Notes: generated by a model from the sequence alone, not told the origin. DNA of 64,000 nucleotides from Phallusia mammillata (GCA_003260075.1 QLIY01000252.1:2506-66505), one strand, 5' to 3'. Numbered from the stretch's first letter, positions 51,191 to 62,433 are shown. Program-made: numbers and translations.

Positions 51191-51845
51191 TTACCTAATT
51201 ATGTTAACCCCACACCACGGCATACATGCTTCCCTTTTTTGTATGTTTTTACGATCAGCAAATTCCGATGAAATCAATCTATATTATCAAAACACAAAAT
51301 ATCAAGTTTTAATATTGCACTTGATTTAAAATTATTTGGAAGTGGACAATAGGTTGAAATACACACTTAGCCATAAAACCCTAACAAAAGGTTGTTATTT
51401 TGTAAATTGACTAACTATCAAGTTATGCACGTTGGGTCGGTTTTATAAGTTTAATTGCCACTGCTTTTGCACGTTTTCACATAAATAAATCACACATGTT
51501 TCGACTGATTTAACCTTTAGCGGTCATCATTGGCATCGACTCGCATTTGCGTAGAAAATCTTTAATTTTAAGATTTAATACATTCGTTTAACACATGATG
51601 CAACAGACCAATGATCCTGAAATGGTTACTATTTTACAAAATTTGTGTGTACTGGAAAAGTAAAAACTTGAAACACTAAGTTTAATTGTATTGTTTTAGA
51701 TTTTCATTTTTATTTATATTAAGGTAGTGCATGAAATGAAAGCTTAAATGCGCAAAACTGACCCGACTGCCTTTGCTTTGCCGACATCTGCATTGTTGCA
51801 TATCAGAAGGACGCTGACAAGAATAAAGGCTCCACAAAATTTCAT
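51191..51845 (-). CDS. secreted dibasic propeptide, family member D (two exons, 56 aa)
   Basis: Exon 1 at 51763-51845 (83 nt, MKFCGAFILVSVLLICNNAD), very close to members A/B including donor GTCAGT. Exon 2 at 51191-51278, using acceptor TATAG, gives FADRKNIQKREACMPWCGVN and a short end. The frame is open and phase-correct, but the acceptor differs from that of A/B, and the segment after IQKR is short with two cysteines. The surrounding 51.2-53.0 kb is paralogous to 10.2-11.7 kb but lacks the intron MITE and the LINE. It may be a shortened functional member or a decaying one. Confidence 0.5.
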
Positions 51846-52956
51846 CTTTAGTTTTTAAAACTCTTTACCCAGCATCAGTTTGCAGAAAACACCTGTAAAT
51901 AGCTTTACCAGTCACCAAAATCGCAAACTATCCTGCCGGGCCCTATTTTCTAGGGCGGCTTGTCTACATTTTCTTTTCTCTTTTTTTAAAAAATTATACG
52001 AACAAGACAAAAGGTAATCTCATTTTTGCAAATTTTTGGTTGATCATTTATTCAATTTGTCATTGTCACGTACCATTTTCATGGGTACGCAAAAGATTGA
52101 GACTGACTATTGGAAGTTCCTTAACGCTCGTGCGTGTACTCTGATCGGCAACCAACCTTTCTTTTTTCATTTATTCACTTTCAACAACCGTATCCTAACA
52201 TAATCAAACAACGAAAAACAACCAATTCACTAGTCCGACGTCACTTTAAGTTATCTCTATTATAGTCTTTTTATATTCTCCCCTTGAATCATGAGAAGGA
52301 GGTTCTTATAACGCTTGTGCAACAATGGTTGGGATAAAAGGCGCTAACTTTCTGTGACCACTTCCAACAGATAAAACAATGAACACTGCAACGGGCAACG
52401 GCAACGCGATAAACTGGCACATGAGAACATTAACTACACAATAGCGCCTGGAACTGGAACAATATATTCTAGACGGACAGAAATTGCCTGTGATCCGTTG
52501 TAACTGGGTCGCGGGGGGGGGGGGCGAGAAGTTGCCCGCCCCTGTTCTAGACGGACAGAAATTGCCTGTGATCCGTTGTAACTGGGTCGCGGGAAGTTGT
52601 CATGGAGCGGTCAAGAACATTTGTGGCAGTCATGAATTTTAAGTCAACACACGACCAAATTAGCACACTAAAACAAATATGAATTTTAAAAAAGAAAAAT
52701 TTTAATTGTTTTACTATTTTTCTCACACTGCTAACCTGAAATATCGCCGCACTACAAAAATTATGAAAGTAGATGTGTAAAGAAAGGTTACAAGCTACTG
52801 AAATAGACAATGTCATTGTAGGCTAACTCAACATTAAATTCGATTACATTCGAATTCAAATTTGTCACAATAAGCAATCATTGTAATGTGCTATTCCTCG
52901 TATTAAAAATTTCCATTAAAATACTGCTACAAAAAGTTGACAAAACTAAGTACACG
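51846..52956. other. 5' flank of member D, no gene; G12 junction
   Basis: Similar to 10873-11700 except for a roughly 570-bp insertion at about 52060-52630. Inside it a G-run at 52513-52524 separates two copies of TCTAGACGGACAGAAATTGC. The empty LINE site is near 52714-52729. Confidence 0.6.
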
Positions 52957-53042
52957 CGTATAGCAAATGCTTTACCAACATCTGCATAGTAGGATAAGAG
53001 CACTAGAACACTGAGCAAACTAAAGGCGGCACAAATCTCTAT
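52957..53042 (-). pseudogene. propeptide signal exon with ATA in place of ATG
   Basis: The frame reads I-E-I-C-A-A-F-S-L-L-S-V-L, then SYYADVGKAFA, aligning codon by codon with members A-D plus one extra codon. The start is ATA and the donor region is altered (CG/CGTG). Probably dead. Confidence 0.55.
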
Positions 53043-53331
53043 TGAAAATATTTATCTGCAGTGAACAATAGTAGTTTGCAGTAAACACCAAAAAAATACT
53101 TCAACAGTCACAAGAGTCGCATGTTTTATTGTCGACATATTTTTGGGTTGCCGTTCAACTGGTGTAATGCTAAACAAAATACTAGTTGTTTTTGTCAATA
53201 ACTTGTATTTTGCTAACGTTTCGCCCACCAGATCGGTAGGGGTTCGCACAGCCTTTTTCCCACTCTGCATAGGTAAAAGATTGATCGGTAGGTTGCACTA
53301 AATTTAAATGCCCGACTATAAAAGAAGCGAA

Positions 53332-53578
53332 GAACTTGGCCGAATGGGGCAGGAACTTGGCCGAATGGTCCTGCGCGCCTGACCCACATACAGACATAAA
53401 AAAACCTGATCGGTATTCGTCCCCGGGAGCTTCCTGGGTTCGAACCCCGTGAAAAAAAAAAGAACTTGGCCGAATGGCCTGGCGCGCCTGACCCATATAC
53501 AGACATAAAAAAACCTTGATCGGTATTCGTCCCCAGGAGTGTCCTGGGTTCGAACCCCGTGAAAAAATAAATAAATAA
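53332..53578 (+). mobile_element. tRNA-Leu-like SINE, two and a half tandem copies
   Basis: Unit about 110 bp: GAACTTGGCCGAATGGCCTG (box A region), a linker with CAGACATAAAAAAACC.TGAT, then GTCCTGGGTTCGAACCCCGTG (box B) and an A-rich tail. Copies at 53352-53461 and 53462-53578, plus a box-A fragment at 53332-53351. Further pieces at 60485-60518 and 61499-61586. Confidence 0.8.
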
Positions 53579-53717
53579 TCGAACAAAATTTCAGTTTTTT
53601 AAAGTTTTCAGTCATATTATTTAACCTGTTAGTCTTCGATAAAACGGGCTAAAAATGTTACTATTTTTTTGTTTATGTACGAAAGATACTGTTGACTAAC
53701 TTGGCTTAAGATTCACG

Positions 53718-53797
53718 ATGATGCCTTTTTTTCTTTTCAGTGTTCTACTTCGATGCTACTATGCAGAGGTCGGGTCATACATAAACCTCGACATTAG
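53718..53797 (+). CDS. propeptide signal exon, partner not found
   Basis: MMPFFLFSVLLRCYYAEVGS in frame, 80 nt, ending phase 2 at ATTAG/GTTAGT. The SVLLRCYYAEVG core matches members A-D. The 5' flank (53620-53680) shares CGATAAAACGGG..AAAAATGTTA with the flank of 59643, suggesting a common promoter. A MITE begins 8 bp after the donor. No exon 2 recognised downstream. Confidence 0.45.
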
Positions 53798-53804
53798 GTT
53801 AGTT

Positions 53805-54113
53805 CAGGGGTCGGCAACCTTTTAGGCGAAGCATGCCTATTTATTTGTTATTTCCATGTGTTAATGACATTGCGTTCCAACATTTTTTTAATAATAGTGG
53901 TTTGTGCCAGCTCATACCAACAACAAGGAAAAAGCAGAGCGTTTTGTGCATGTAGGGTGGATTTTAGGACAACGGCATGGTAAAAAACTGAAAACAAGTA
54001 GTGTAACAGATTAAATTGTTACTTCAATATAATTACGCATATCCGTTGGCGTGCCATGAAAAAATACCTCGAGTGCCAAGGTTGGCACCCTTGCCAGGGG
54101 TTGCCTACCCCTG
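53805..54113. mobile_element. hAT-type MITE
   Basis: CAGGGGTCGGCAACC to GGTTGCCTACCCCTG. Confidence 0.8.
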
Positions 54114-54189
54114 GGTTTCTTCCCAAGCCCAAATACTAATTGAACTTTTGAATAAAAAGAGTTTTGGAAATAATTAACTTTTTTTCATG

Positions 54190-55070
54190 TTACTGAGTTA
54201 AATGTTGCTGGCCTGAAAGCCAATATGGCCAACGGTGAGATTTTTCAAAACTTGTTAAACTTTTGCGGTGAACGTGGTCTACCGTTTGACTGGAGTTGAA
54301 CAAACATATCGTGCTGACTATTAGCTCGCAGGGGGGGGGGCGAAAGCCAATATGGCCAACGTGGAGATTTTTCAAAACTTGTTAAGCTTTTGCGGTGAAC
54401 GTGGTTTAACGTTTGACTGGAGTTGAACAAACATATCGTGCTGACTATTAGCTCGCAATTATCGGAGTACACATACGGAATAATACAACCACCAGCTACA
54501 ACAACCAAATTTAAAAATATAATTCAACAAAAATATCTTAGAATGCAAAATATAATCACGTGTAAAGCTCAAACTGATTTTTTTCAAACGAAAATGTTAC
54601 TACGACAGAATTATACTTTGTAAAAAGTTTGCAAGAACAATGTCTTTAATTTTTTTTAAATCGTGGGGGGGGGGTAAAATATAATCACGTGTAAAGCTCA
54701 AACTGTTTTTTTTCAAACGAAAATGTTACTACGACAGAATTATATTTTGTAAAAAGTTTGCAAGAACAATGTCTTTAATTTTTTTTAAATCGTTTATTCA
54801 AACAGTTTTTGAAGCAGATTGTTTCTTGTAGCAGTTTTAGAAACAAAGTGGATGTGACCAGTTTAACTGAACAAGGTGCTCTGTTGCCTTAAAGTTATTG
54901 ACATGGTTTTAAGATTATCAAATTGTTTTATTTGTTTCTTGTAGAGCGTAAATAGTGTTACCAATAATCCGAAACATGCAATGAAAGAAATGTGATCCAA
55001 AAAGCAATTAGCTCACATGTAATGCTTTATAACTGCCAAAAGTTGTGGCAAACACAAATTTAAAACCAAC
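54190..55070. other. no gene; two G10 junctions with duplicated flanks
   Basis: G10 at 54331-54340 and 54665-54674. Flanks CGAAAGCCAATATGGCCAAC and AAAATATAATCACGTGTAAA each occur on both sides with single-base differences. GCGTG-type module words (GTTTGACTGGAGTTGAACAA) occur at 54290 and 54412. Confidence 0.7.
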
Positions 55071-55153
55071 CTGAAGGTATTTGATGTGCGTTTATCTCCA
55101 TTGCAACATGTGAGCAACACGTGGGCAAGAATTAAGGCACCACACAACATCAT
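55071..55153 (-). CDS. propeptide signal exon, partner uncertain
   Basis: 83 nt, MMLCGALILAHVLLTCCNGD then KRTSNTF, ending CTTCAG/GTTGGT in phase 2. CCNGD-K-R resembles the CCNGE-E-R of the member at 56663. The only orphan exon 2 downstream on this strand is 48768-48849, about 6 kb away, so pairing is speculative. Confidence 0.55.
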
Positions 55154-56662
55154 TGTTGTAAATATTTTACGCAATATTTTATACTTTTGCAGCTAAACAT
55201 AAAATTGTGTAACAATGCTTATTACTAGGAAACTCATTGGTCTTAAAGACTAAAACAGATTTCAGTTGCGCACTAGTTTATAAACGTTTTCCTTTTTCTA
55301 TTCACTGGCAATCAAGCTTGTTATTAGAGGGCGTGTTGGTGGACGCAGAAGGTGCGCTGTCCCTTTTTCCACCTTTTTACGCCTATATATTAAACTTTTT
55401 CTCTATGTATCATCACATAGAAATCTGCGATTTTGCTTCAAAACTTCTTTGGAGGTGTTAAGTGCAAATGTACTTCCATAAGTTTTCCAATCATGCTCTT
55501 ACTAACAGTGGAGATGCTCGTCCGAACTTGTTGCTCATTTCAACACGTTCTTTTGCATTTCTGTTTCAAATCTGCCCATTGGAGGAAGTTCTTGCCGTTA
55601 GAAGATCCGTTTTCTTTTTGCCACACTGCCAATTTTACTGGTTTTCGCCCGAGGCGATCCGCTGCCGGATTTTTTACCACTGGATATATTGTTTCATTCG
55701 GGCAAATATGATAACATACTACATTTTAAAATCAAGGTTTTGCGCAGGTAAATGATCTTTTGCGTTTAGTTGCCGGACCCAATATGTAAAACTTAACTAG
55801 ACAAGAAAATTATATTACGATGTATCTGTACATACCAGCGATTCGCAAATCATAAATAAACAAACATGAAACGTCACCGACAACAAAATGCGTTGTCCTA
55901 CCTTTGGAGGTTTAAAAATGCAAGGTGAACAAAAAATTAGAAAATTTATGTATTTTGGGTATACGTTTTAAACGTTCATTTCCAGGAAAAACATATTTCC
56001 CTTATCGGCCTATTTAGTCGAGCATATTCAGTGTCTTATTTGTTATTAATGCGCGTATCAGAATATGGAATATGTCCCTCCCTGGATCATTTTCCTATAA
56101 TTGGGATGGGGTAGTGTTTCACTGCAGGTAGAAATATAACGCCCAATATATTAACTCTTGAAAACAACTGGTATGAATATATTCATACTGGAATCAGCCC
56201 TGTAGCGTCGATGCAGACCAGCGACTGAATTTGGAGTTTTTAAATCTATGCAACATACATGCGTGGTTGATAGATGGTAAACGCACCGCAGCTTAAACTT
56301 ACATTGTGCTGTAAGGCGTCAATAAGACTGTTTGGCAGTGCTTTGTTGCAACTGTGCTGCAGAAAAGTGATGAAGCAACAAAATCAAGTCTAAAACTCGT
56401 CCCACTCCAGTCAACCGTAAAATTTCGCTTGCCACCAAAATGTTTACTCTTGCCCATTCTTACAGGTCACAAGCATCCCGGCAGAAGAAAAAAGGAGGTC
56501 ACGACTGTGTTGGCGGCATCTGAGTTTGGTTTTCGTGTTTAAGACCTTGTGGTAAAAACGCTTGACCACGCCAGTCTACATTAGTTGAGAGGCGCAAATG
56601 TATAATTCTGTTTTCCGTTTTAGTTGTTAAGAAAAGATATCATTGAGTAAAAAATAATAAAA
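55154..56662. other. intergenic; paralogous block 55815-56230
   Basis: 55815-56230 resembles 58505-59335 (ACGATGTAT.TGTA.ATAC, AAAAATGCAAGGTGAAC, ATCAGCCCTG.AGCGTC.ATGCAGACCAGCGA). These flank the collagen-like member on both sides. No gene seen. Confidence 0.55.
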
Positions 56663-58367
56663 ATGAAATATTTTGCTGCTTTTGTTGTTGTCAGCGTCTT
56701 ACTTGCATGTTGTAATGGAGAGGAACGCAAAGCAAATGCTGTCAGGTTTGTATTAAATTTTATGCTGTATTCTGTCTAATACTTGTTACATTAAAAAGCA
56801 TTCTTATGGTTAAGTTTACAGATTTATCTTAACTAATCTGATAGCATTTAAAGCATTATTAGAATTTATGGGACAACTGTTTCTTTTAAATGAAAACATT
56901 ACACCCCGAAAACTTGTAAAAACCCTATTTCAAGTAGCCTACAGTTGACAACGTATGGTAATAAAGACAACAGAGATTGTTAAAACGATGTGTTCTATAA
57001 ACAAAAATTCATTAGCAGTTATGTTTTTGTTTAAACTATTTTTAAGTCGGTGAATAGTGTTCCTATCCCATTTAATATCAATGCGATTAGGTCACTGTAA
57101 AACTGTGTCATTAAAGGCAGCAGAGGCCGTCGATGGTTTGGTAAAATTGACCACATAACATAACGAACCAACAATCTAGTAGGAATCGGCCTACAAGGAT
57201 TTTAAAGTAATATACTCTAGTCTCCAAAATAATCAAATCACTTGCTTCAAAAGAGTTGTAGTTTTTGCACTCGGAACTTGTTTGTATGAAACACACGGTC
57301 ATTGAGTTGTCTAGTTTGTTAAGTTATAACTGCAAGGCATCAACAAAAATGTTTAGCAGGTTCGTGTCATATTTGACATTTACGCGCGATGTTTGTTTCT
57401 TAATGCGTACGCTCAATCAATAACAGAAATCATGTCATGCGCCAAACAGAATATCTTGTGTTATTTAAATCTAGTTTTCAAATGGCACCAAACGTAAAAC
57501 AAACACACACAAAATAATCTAGTTTAGGGCGATATTGCGTGCTAAGTTTCTGCTTTAAATGTAATATTTTTTTGCATGTGATTGTTTTACAGAAATGTAG
57601 AAAAACGAGCTGCAGGACCGCTTGGACCACCAGGTGCTCTAGTGGAACGTGACATCATCCGGAAAAATGTGGTTAAAAGAGCAGCAGGACCCCCTGGACC
57701 ACCAGGAGGTCTAGTGGAACGTGACAACATCCGGAAAAACGTTGTTAAAAGAGCAGCAGGATCCCCTGGGCCACCAGGTCGTCTTGTGGAACGTGATAAC
57801 TTCCGGAAAAATGTGGTTAAAAGAGCAGCTGGACCCCCTGGACCACCAGGAGGTCTAGTGGAACGTGACAACATCCGGAAAAATGTGATTAAAAGAGCAG
57901 CAGGACCCCCTGGACCACCAGGAGGTCTAGTGGAACGTGACAACATCCGGAAAAATGTGGTTAAAAGAGCAGCAGGACCCCCTGGGCCACCAGGTGGTCT
58001 TGTGGAACGTGAAAACATCCGGAAAAATGTTGTTAAAAGAGCAGCGGGACCCCCTGGGCCACCAGGTCGTCTTGTGGAACGTGACAACATCCGGAAAAAT
58101 GTTGTTAAAAGAGCAGCGGGACCCCCTGGACCACCAGGTCGTCTTGTGGAACGTGACAACATCCGAAAAAATGTTGTTAAAAGAGCAGCGGGACCCCCTG
58201 GACCACCAGGTCGTCTTGTGGATCGTGAGAACATCCGGAAAAATTTGGTGAAAAGAGCAGCAGGACCTCCTGGACCACCGGGACTACCGGCTTATCTAGT
58301 GAAACGTGACATAGAGAAAAACGTGTTTAAAAGAGCAGCAAGACACCGGGATCACAAGGCTGAATAG
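56663..58367 (+). CDS. secreted multi-copy dibasic propeptide, family member E (285 aa, ten 24-residue units)
   Basis: Exon 1 at 56663-56745 (83 nt) encodes signal MKYFAAFVVVSVLLACCNGE and ends GTCAG/GTTTGT. Exon 2 at 57593-58367 follows TTTTACAG. Spliced length 858 nt, phase-correct. Exon 2 is ten 72-bp units: N-V-V-K-R, then AAGPPGPPGG or GR, then LVERDNIRK. The final unit is altered (GLPAYLVKRDIEK) and followed by NVFKRAARHRDHKAE. Cleavage after each KR would release about ten near-identical 22-residue peptides from one precursor, the pattern of neuropeptide or antimicrobial multi-peptide precursors. GPPGPPG recalls collagen, but only two triplets occur per unit, so a triple helix is unlikely. 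No cysteine in exon 2. Units differ by few bases, so the array is young or homogenised. I recognise no described homologue. Confidence 0.8.
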
Positions 58368-59642
58368 TCTGAATCGAAGCAAGGTGACTCTGATTCAGGA
58401 TTATCAAAATGATTTCCTAGAACCCCATAATCAGTTTGGTTTATGTAATAATTAGTCACCTAACATATATAGACCAGTATAGTATTTTTTCGTCAATTTG
58501 AACAGTTTTTACGATGTATGTGTATATACTAGCGACTTGGAAATCAAATAAAACGAACACGAATCACCACTACCAACAAAGTGCGTAGTATTCCTAAGTT
58601 TGCAAGTTTAAAAATGCAAGGTGAACGAAAAATTAGTTGGAAAATTTATGAATATTTTGGGTCAAAGAATTATTCTCTAGAAGTAGGAAAAATACCCAAT
58701 GTATTAACTGGGAAGGAATCCATGTAGCACACTGTTGTAGTGGATAGATGTAGGATACAGCCGTGGTAAATAAATAGTAAACGAACTGCAGCTTTCACCG
58801 TAGAGCAAGAAACAAGTCATCAACAACAAATTAAGTTTGGTCTTTTCTGTGCAGCAAAAAAGTGGTGAAGTAGCAAAGTCGAATCTGAGCTTCGTACGCA
58901 CTGTCTCTTCCAATCCAGTCAACGGTGAAATTTTGCTAGCCTCCCAGGCTAACCCTTTTTTAGCCGGAGGCCATAAAAAAGTCAATCTTGCAGACCTCAA
59001 AGTTAACCCCCAAGTCCTTCGATAGAAATTGATCGATAGAAATCCCCCTTCAATAGAAATTGATCGATAGAAATCCCCCTTCGATAGAAATTGAAAATGT
59101 GATTTAACTTGCTTCAGGTTTTTCATTGGTAGCCTACAGACGTTAAATATATGCAACATTTTCAACTACAAAATCTAACACGAAAAATTTTGCCTTAAAA
59201 AGCAGGAGAAATGATTTATCTGTTGCAAATTTGCAAGCTGGGTTTTATGTTGGAATAAAACAGTAGATGGCAAAGTTAAGATGAACAAAAATTCATAACT
59301 GGGATCAGCCCTGGAGCGTCTATGCAGACCAGCGATGACGGCACACTCATCTATAAATCACAGTACGCAAGACCCATTGAAGGAAAACAAAGGAGAAAAG
59401 TACTACGCATTTTCGCACAGACTTTTTCCCATTCAGTAGGTAAAAGATTGGCCAGCCGGTGGTGCCAAAAGTCAAACGCCTGATCATGAAAAAGACGGAA
59501 AGTTTATCAGAGGACCATTATCTAAAAAATGTCAGTAATTTGGATTTAACTTGTCAGTCTCCGATAAAACAGTTTAAAAATGTTATTCTTTACTGTTCTT
59601 ATTTTAAGGATATTGCAGACTATCTTGTTTTAAAAATTGACG
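58368..59642. other. 3' flank of member E and 5' flank of the next member
   Basis: Contains the second copy of the paralogous block (58505-59335). Confidence 0.45.
59021..59094. repeat. 31-bp tandem repeat, about 2.4 copies
   Basis: Unit GATAGAAATTGATCGATAGA then AATCCCCCTTC. Confidence 0.85.
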
Positions 59643-60314
59643 ATAAAATTTTGTGTTGCGGTCATTCTTGTCAGCGACCAACTTGTATGTTACTATGCTG
59701 AGGTGGGCCAAGCAAAGGCTATCAGGTATGTTCATGTGTAAAGAGTTCCTCGACATTAGGTTACCATTACTGTGTTAAGTGTTGCAAGTCCTAGGGGCAA
59801 TATAGTGACAACGGTTTAAGATTTGCCAAAACTTAATGTTATTTTGTATTTACTTGAAACAAATTTTGACGTTTTGATGTAAGTTGAGGTTACAAGACGG
59901 TTTAGAAGCTACTTTTTTAATTATTCCGAGTACATGTTTCTTAAAACACTTTGGAATGATTAGCTTTTTTGCAACTGCATTGTTCAGAATGTAAGTTAAT
60001 GGGTATAACAGTCCTGTGTGACCCATTTTGCTCTTTGGAAATGTTCGACGTATTTATTTTTAATAGATTTTAATGGAATAAACATTCCATCGATGTCTTT
60101 GTAAAGTCCACAGACTTGACGCCAATACGTTTCTGTCCACACCTTGTCTATTGAACTGTTCACACGCGATTTCTATTCATTTGCAGCCAAGTGATAAACC
60201 CCACCTCTTCAATTCACCTCGCTTTTACCAATGTCCAATAACAAATTACAACACACAAGCTTCTGTTCTCAAATTCTTATTGTTGGATATTAGGAAGTGT
60301 TGATTCGTCTACGT

Positions 60315-60400
60315 CAGCGGTTCCCAACTTGTGGGTCGCGACCCCAACTAGGATCGCCTGGCGATTTGCCTGGGTTCAGCTAAAGCAGTGGTTTCCATCT
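60315..60400. mobile_element. one end of a hAT-type MITE in the intron of member F
   Basis: CAGCGGTTCCCAACTTGTGG, then GGTCGCGACC. A second short end CAGTGGTTTCCATC lies near 60388. Confidence 0.5.
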
Positions 60401-60484
60401 CGTTATTTTTTCACTTTATCATTATTTTTTAAGACCTCCAGAGGGCGTCGTTGAGTCAATGATTCAAAAGAACGTGGAAAAAGA

Positions 60485-60518
60485 GAGTCCTGGGTTCGAA
60501 CCCCGTGAAAAAAAACAA
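60485..60518 (+). mobile_element. SINE 3' fragment inside a propeptide exon
   Basis: GAGTCCTGGGTTCGAACCCC then GTGAAAAAAAA, matching the 3' end of the SINE at 53462-53578. Confidence 0.8.
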
Positions 60519-60715
60519 GCAAATATTCAATGGATAAAACGAACTCCCCGTGGCTTGGTTGGAGAGCAGCAAATATTCAATGGATAAAACGACCTCCCCG
60601 TGGCTTGGTTGGAGCAGCAATACAAAGAAGCGTGAAGAAAAGGGAAGCAGACCTTCAGTGGTCGGAAACGCGACGCCCATTAGGCTTGGTTGAGTCAGTA
60701 ATACGCGAGGATTAG

Positions 60716-61498
60716 CTAAACTTGTTGCTCAGTCAACGGACAACGTCAACAAAATAATGACAATAATAATAAACTGTGGAATATAACAGTAAAATTAGTA
60801 GTTTAATAAGTTTTTAATTTTTTAAACAACTTATTTATCGTTTAGTTGTGTACATAATGCAAAAAAATAAAAACACCTACTAAAGAACTTGCATAATTTG
60901 TTCCAAAATCTACTTAAAGATCGTTTTTATTTATTTGATCGTTTCGCAATTGTTCGGGCACTCTTAAAAATTATACTAACCAATGTACCGAGGCACCGGG
61001 ACTGAGCGCCAAAAAACTCTAAAAAGTTTTTTTTTTCTAAAAAGCCAAAGTCGTAATTTGTATCATTATAAAATTAAGATACGATCTTTTAACAAAACAA
61101 GTTTTTTCAGCTGCTTAAGTTTGCTGCCTAGTAAATCTCATGCAACTGCCTTAAAAAGCTGATTGCAACCCTGGGAAAAAGAGACCATTTATCCAGTACA
61201 TGTCTTTGATGATAGTAATATCTGTATTAGCTTACCAGTCTCTGCTTAATACAACAGAAATTACATCCAAAACGTTTTGTTTTGAACAAAGCATATTATT
61301 GTGAAAGAAATTGCATCTTACATGGATACTTAAACACAATCAGACCGATACTTTTTATCAGCAGCAAAAAGCGTAAAAAGCCTCTGAACAGTTAATCAAA
61401 TTTGACAAAAAAGACAAATGTGTGTATCACAGTCACACAACGTCGCCGTCAACTTTTTAAAATTATGCCAAACTGTCAATTTGTCAACGAAAAAAGTG
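60716..61498. other. no gene recognised
   Basis: AT-rich with short frames only. Confidence 0.45.
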
Positions 61499-61586
61499 CT
61501 CCCGGCGCGCCTGACCCTATATAGACCTAACAAAATGATCGGAATTCGTTTTCGGAGAGTCCAGGGTTCGAACCCCGTGAAAAATA
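61499..61586 (+). mobile_element. tRNA-Leu-like SINE, 5'-truncated
   Basis: GGCGCGCCTGACCC, TATAGACCTAA, ATTCG..GAGAGTCCAGG, then GGTTCGAACCCCGTGAAAAA. Box A is missing. Confidence 0.75.
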
Positions 61587-62090
61587 ATATCTACGGCCTT
61601 GGTTTGTCTTTGACACAAATGGGCACGCAATAGATGTATCAGTTCGACAAAGGTTTGTTTTCTTTTTTAATATCGCAAATATTTATTCAAATTTATGTGA
61701 TATAGTCTACATTTAATTTACCTAAGTTACAAGTTTTCTCATTACGTTTTCCATCGTTATAGTATGAGTGATAAGATTTTAATTTTCCTGAAAGACTACG
61801 TATTGTAAACGGCCTGGGATGGATGATTGTGCTTTTCTGTTTATCAAATTGGCATTTGTGGCAAACTGACATCGTCGACTTCATTTATTGCATGTCCGTC
61901 TTTCGAAATAGAATGACCTACTGGTAGAGTAGGAAAATGGTTCTTAAGGCGCGAGCAGCTGCGCTACGTCCTGGTTTCTCAGACCTTCAAGTTTTGATAT
62001 GCCAGTCAATATTAGTCATATGCCCAAATGTATGATTTTATTTACTTTTTGTTCCCCGCACAAGAGATAATTAAGTAAGAAACAATAGTA

Positions 62091-62176
62091 ATGAAATTTA
62101 GTGGTGTTGTCTTTATACTTGTCAGCACCATGTTCATACGCTGCAATGGAGAGAAACCCAAAACAAATTCTCCCAG
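62091..62176 (+). CDS. propeptide signal exon, family member G, exon 2 not found
   Basis: 86 nt, MKFSGVVFILVSTMFIRCNG then EKPKTNSP, ending CCCAG/GTTTCT in phase 2. Closest to member E. No KR-rich exon recognised before the window ends. A frame opening at 62436 after TTTTAG can be joined in phase but looks like a retroelement tail. Exon 2 may lie beyond a mis-join such as 63149-63158. Confidence 0.55.
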
Positions 62177-62433
62177 GTTTCTATTAAATTCATGTTTGTC
62201 ATGCAGTTCTTCAGACATTTGAAATAAATACATGAGTATTATTCATTGTTTTGTCGTCCACATGTATGCTAGGCAAAGGTTAGATCTTCCATTCCATAAA
62301 CTATAGTAGAAATTGTTCGAAATTATTGCAGTTTAGGCAATAAAAAGACGAAAAAAAAAGATTTTCTAAACTAAAACCGTGATCAAAAAGGCAGAAATGG
62401 CCTCGTACGTCAACTAACAAAAATAGTTTTAGG

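Larger units (their letters stand above)
59643..60715 (+). pseudogene. dibasic propeptide, family member F (start lost, SINE and 50-bp duplication in exon 2)
   Basis: The exon 1 equivalent at 59643-59725 is exactly 83 nt, aligns with members A-D (KFC.AVILVS, CYYAEVGQAKAI) and keeps donor ATCAG/GTATGT, but begins ATA. Exon 2 starts about 60434 after TTTAAG: RPPEGVVESMIQKNVEK, then a SINE box-B tail (60485-60518), then two copies of a 50-bp segment (from 60519 and 60569) that shift the frame. The second frame continues to 60715 as KRPPRGLVGAAIQRSVKKR and RRPLGLVESVIRED. The units clearly show the family motif. Probably a pseudogene unless an upstream ATG and alternative splicing rescue it. Confidence 0.65.

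Noticed and set aside
53182-53615. Overlapping minus-strand frames of 97-134 residues
   Set aside because: They run antisense through the tandem SINE copies and the flanking repeat.
57587-58234. 215-residue minus-strand frame rich in GGPGGPAALLTTFFR
   Set aside because: It is the antisense of the ten-unit propeptide repeat; the plus frame has the signal exon and splice sites.
57593-58300. CRISPR array or minisatellite
   Set aside because: The 72-bp units have no spacers, keep one open frame and join a signal exon through consensus splice sites in an animal genome.
57593-58367. Collagen
   Set aside because: Only two G-P-P triplets per 24 residues; the rest of each unit breaks the Gly-X-Y rule.
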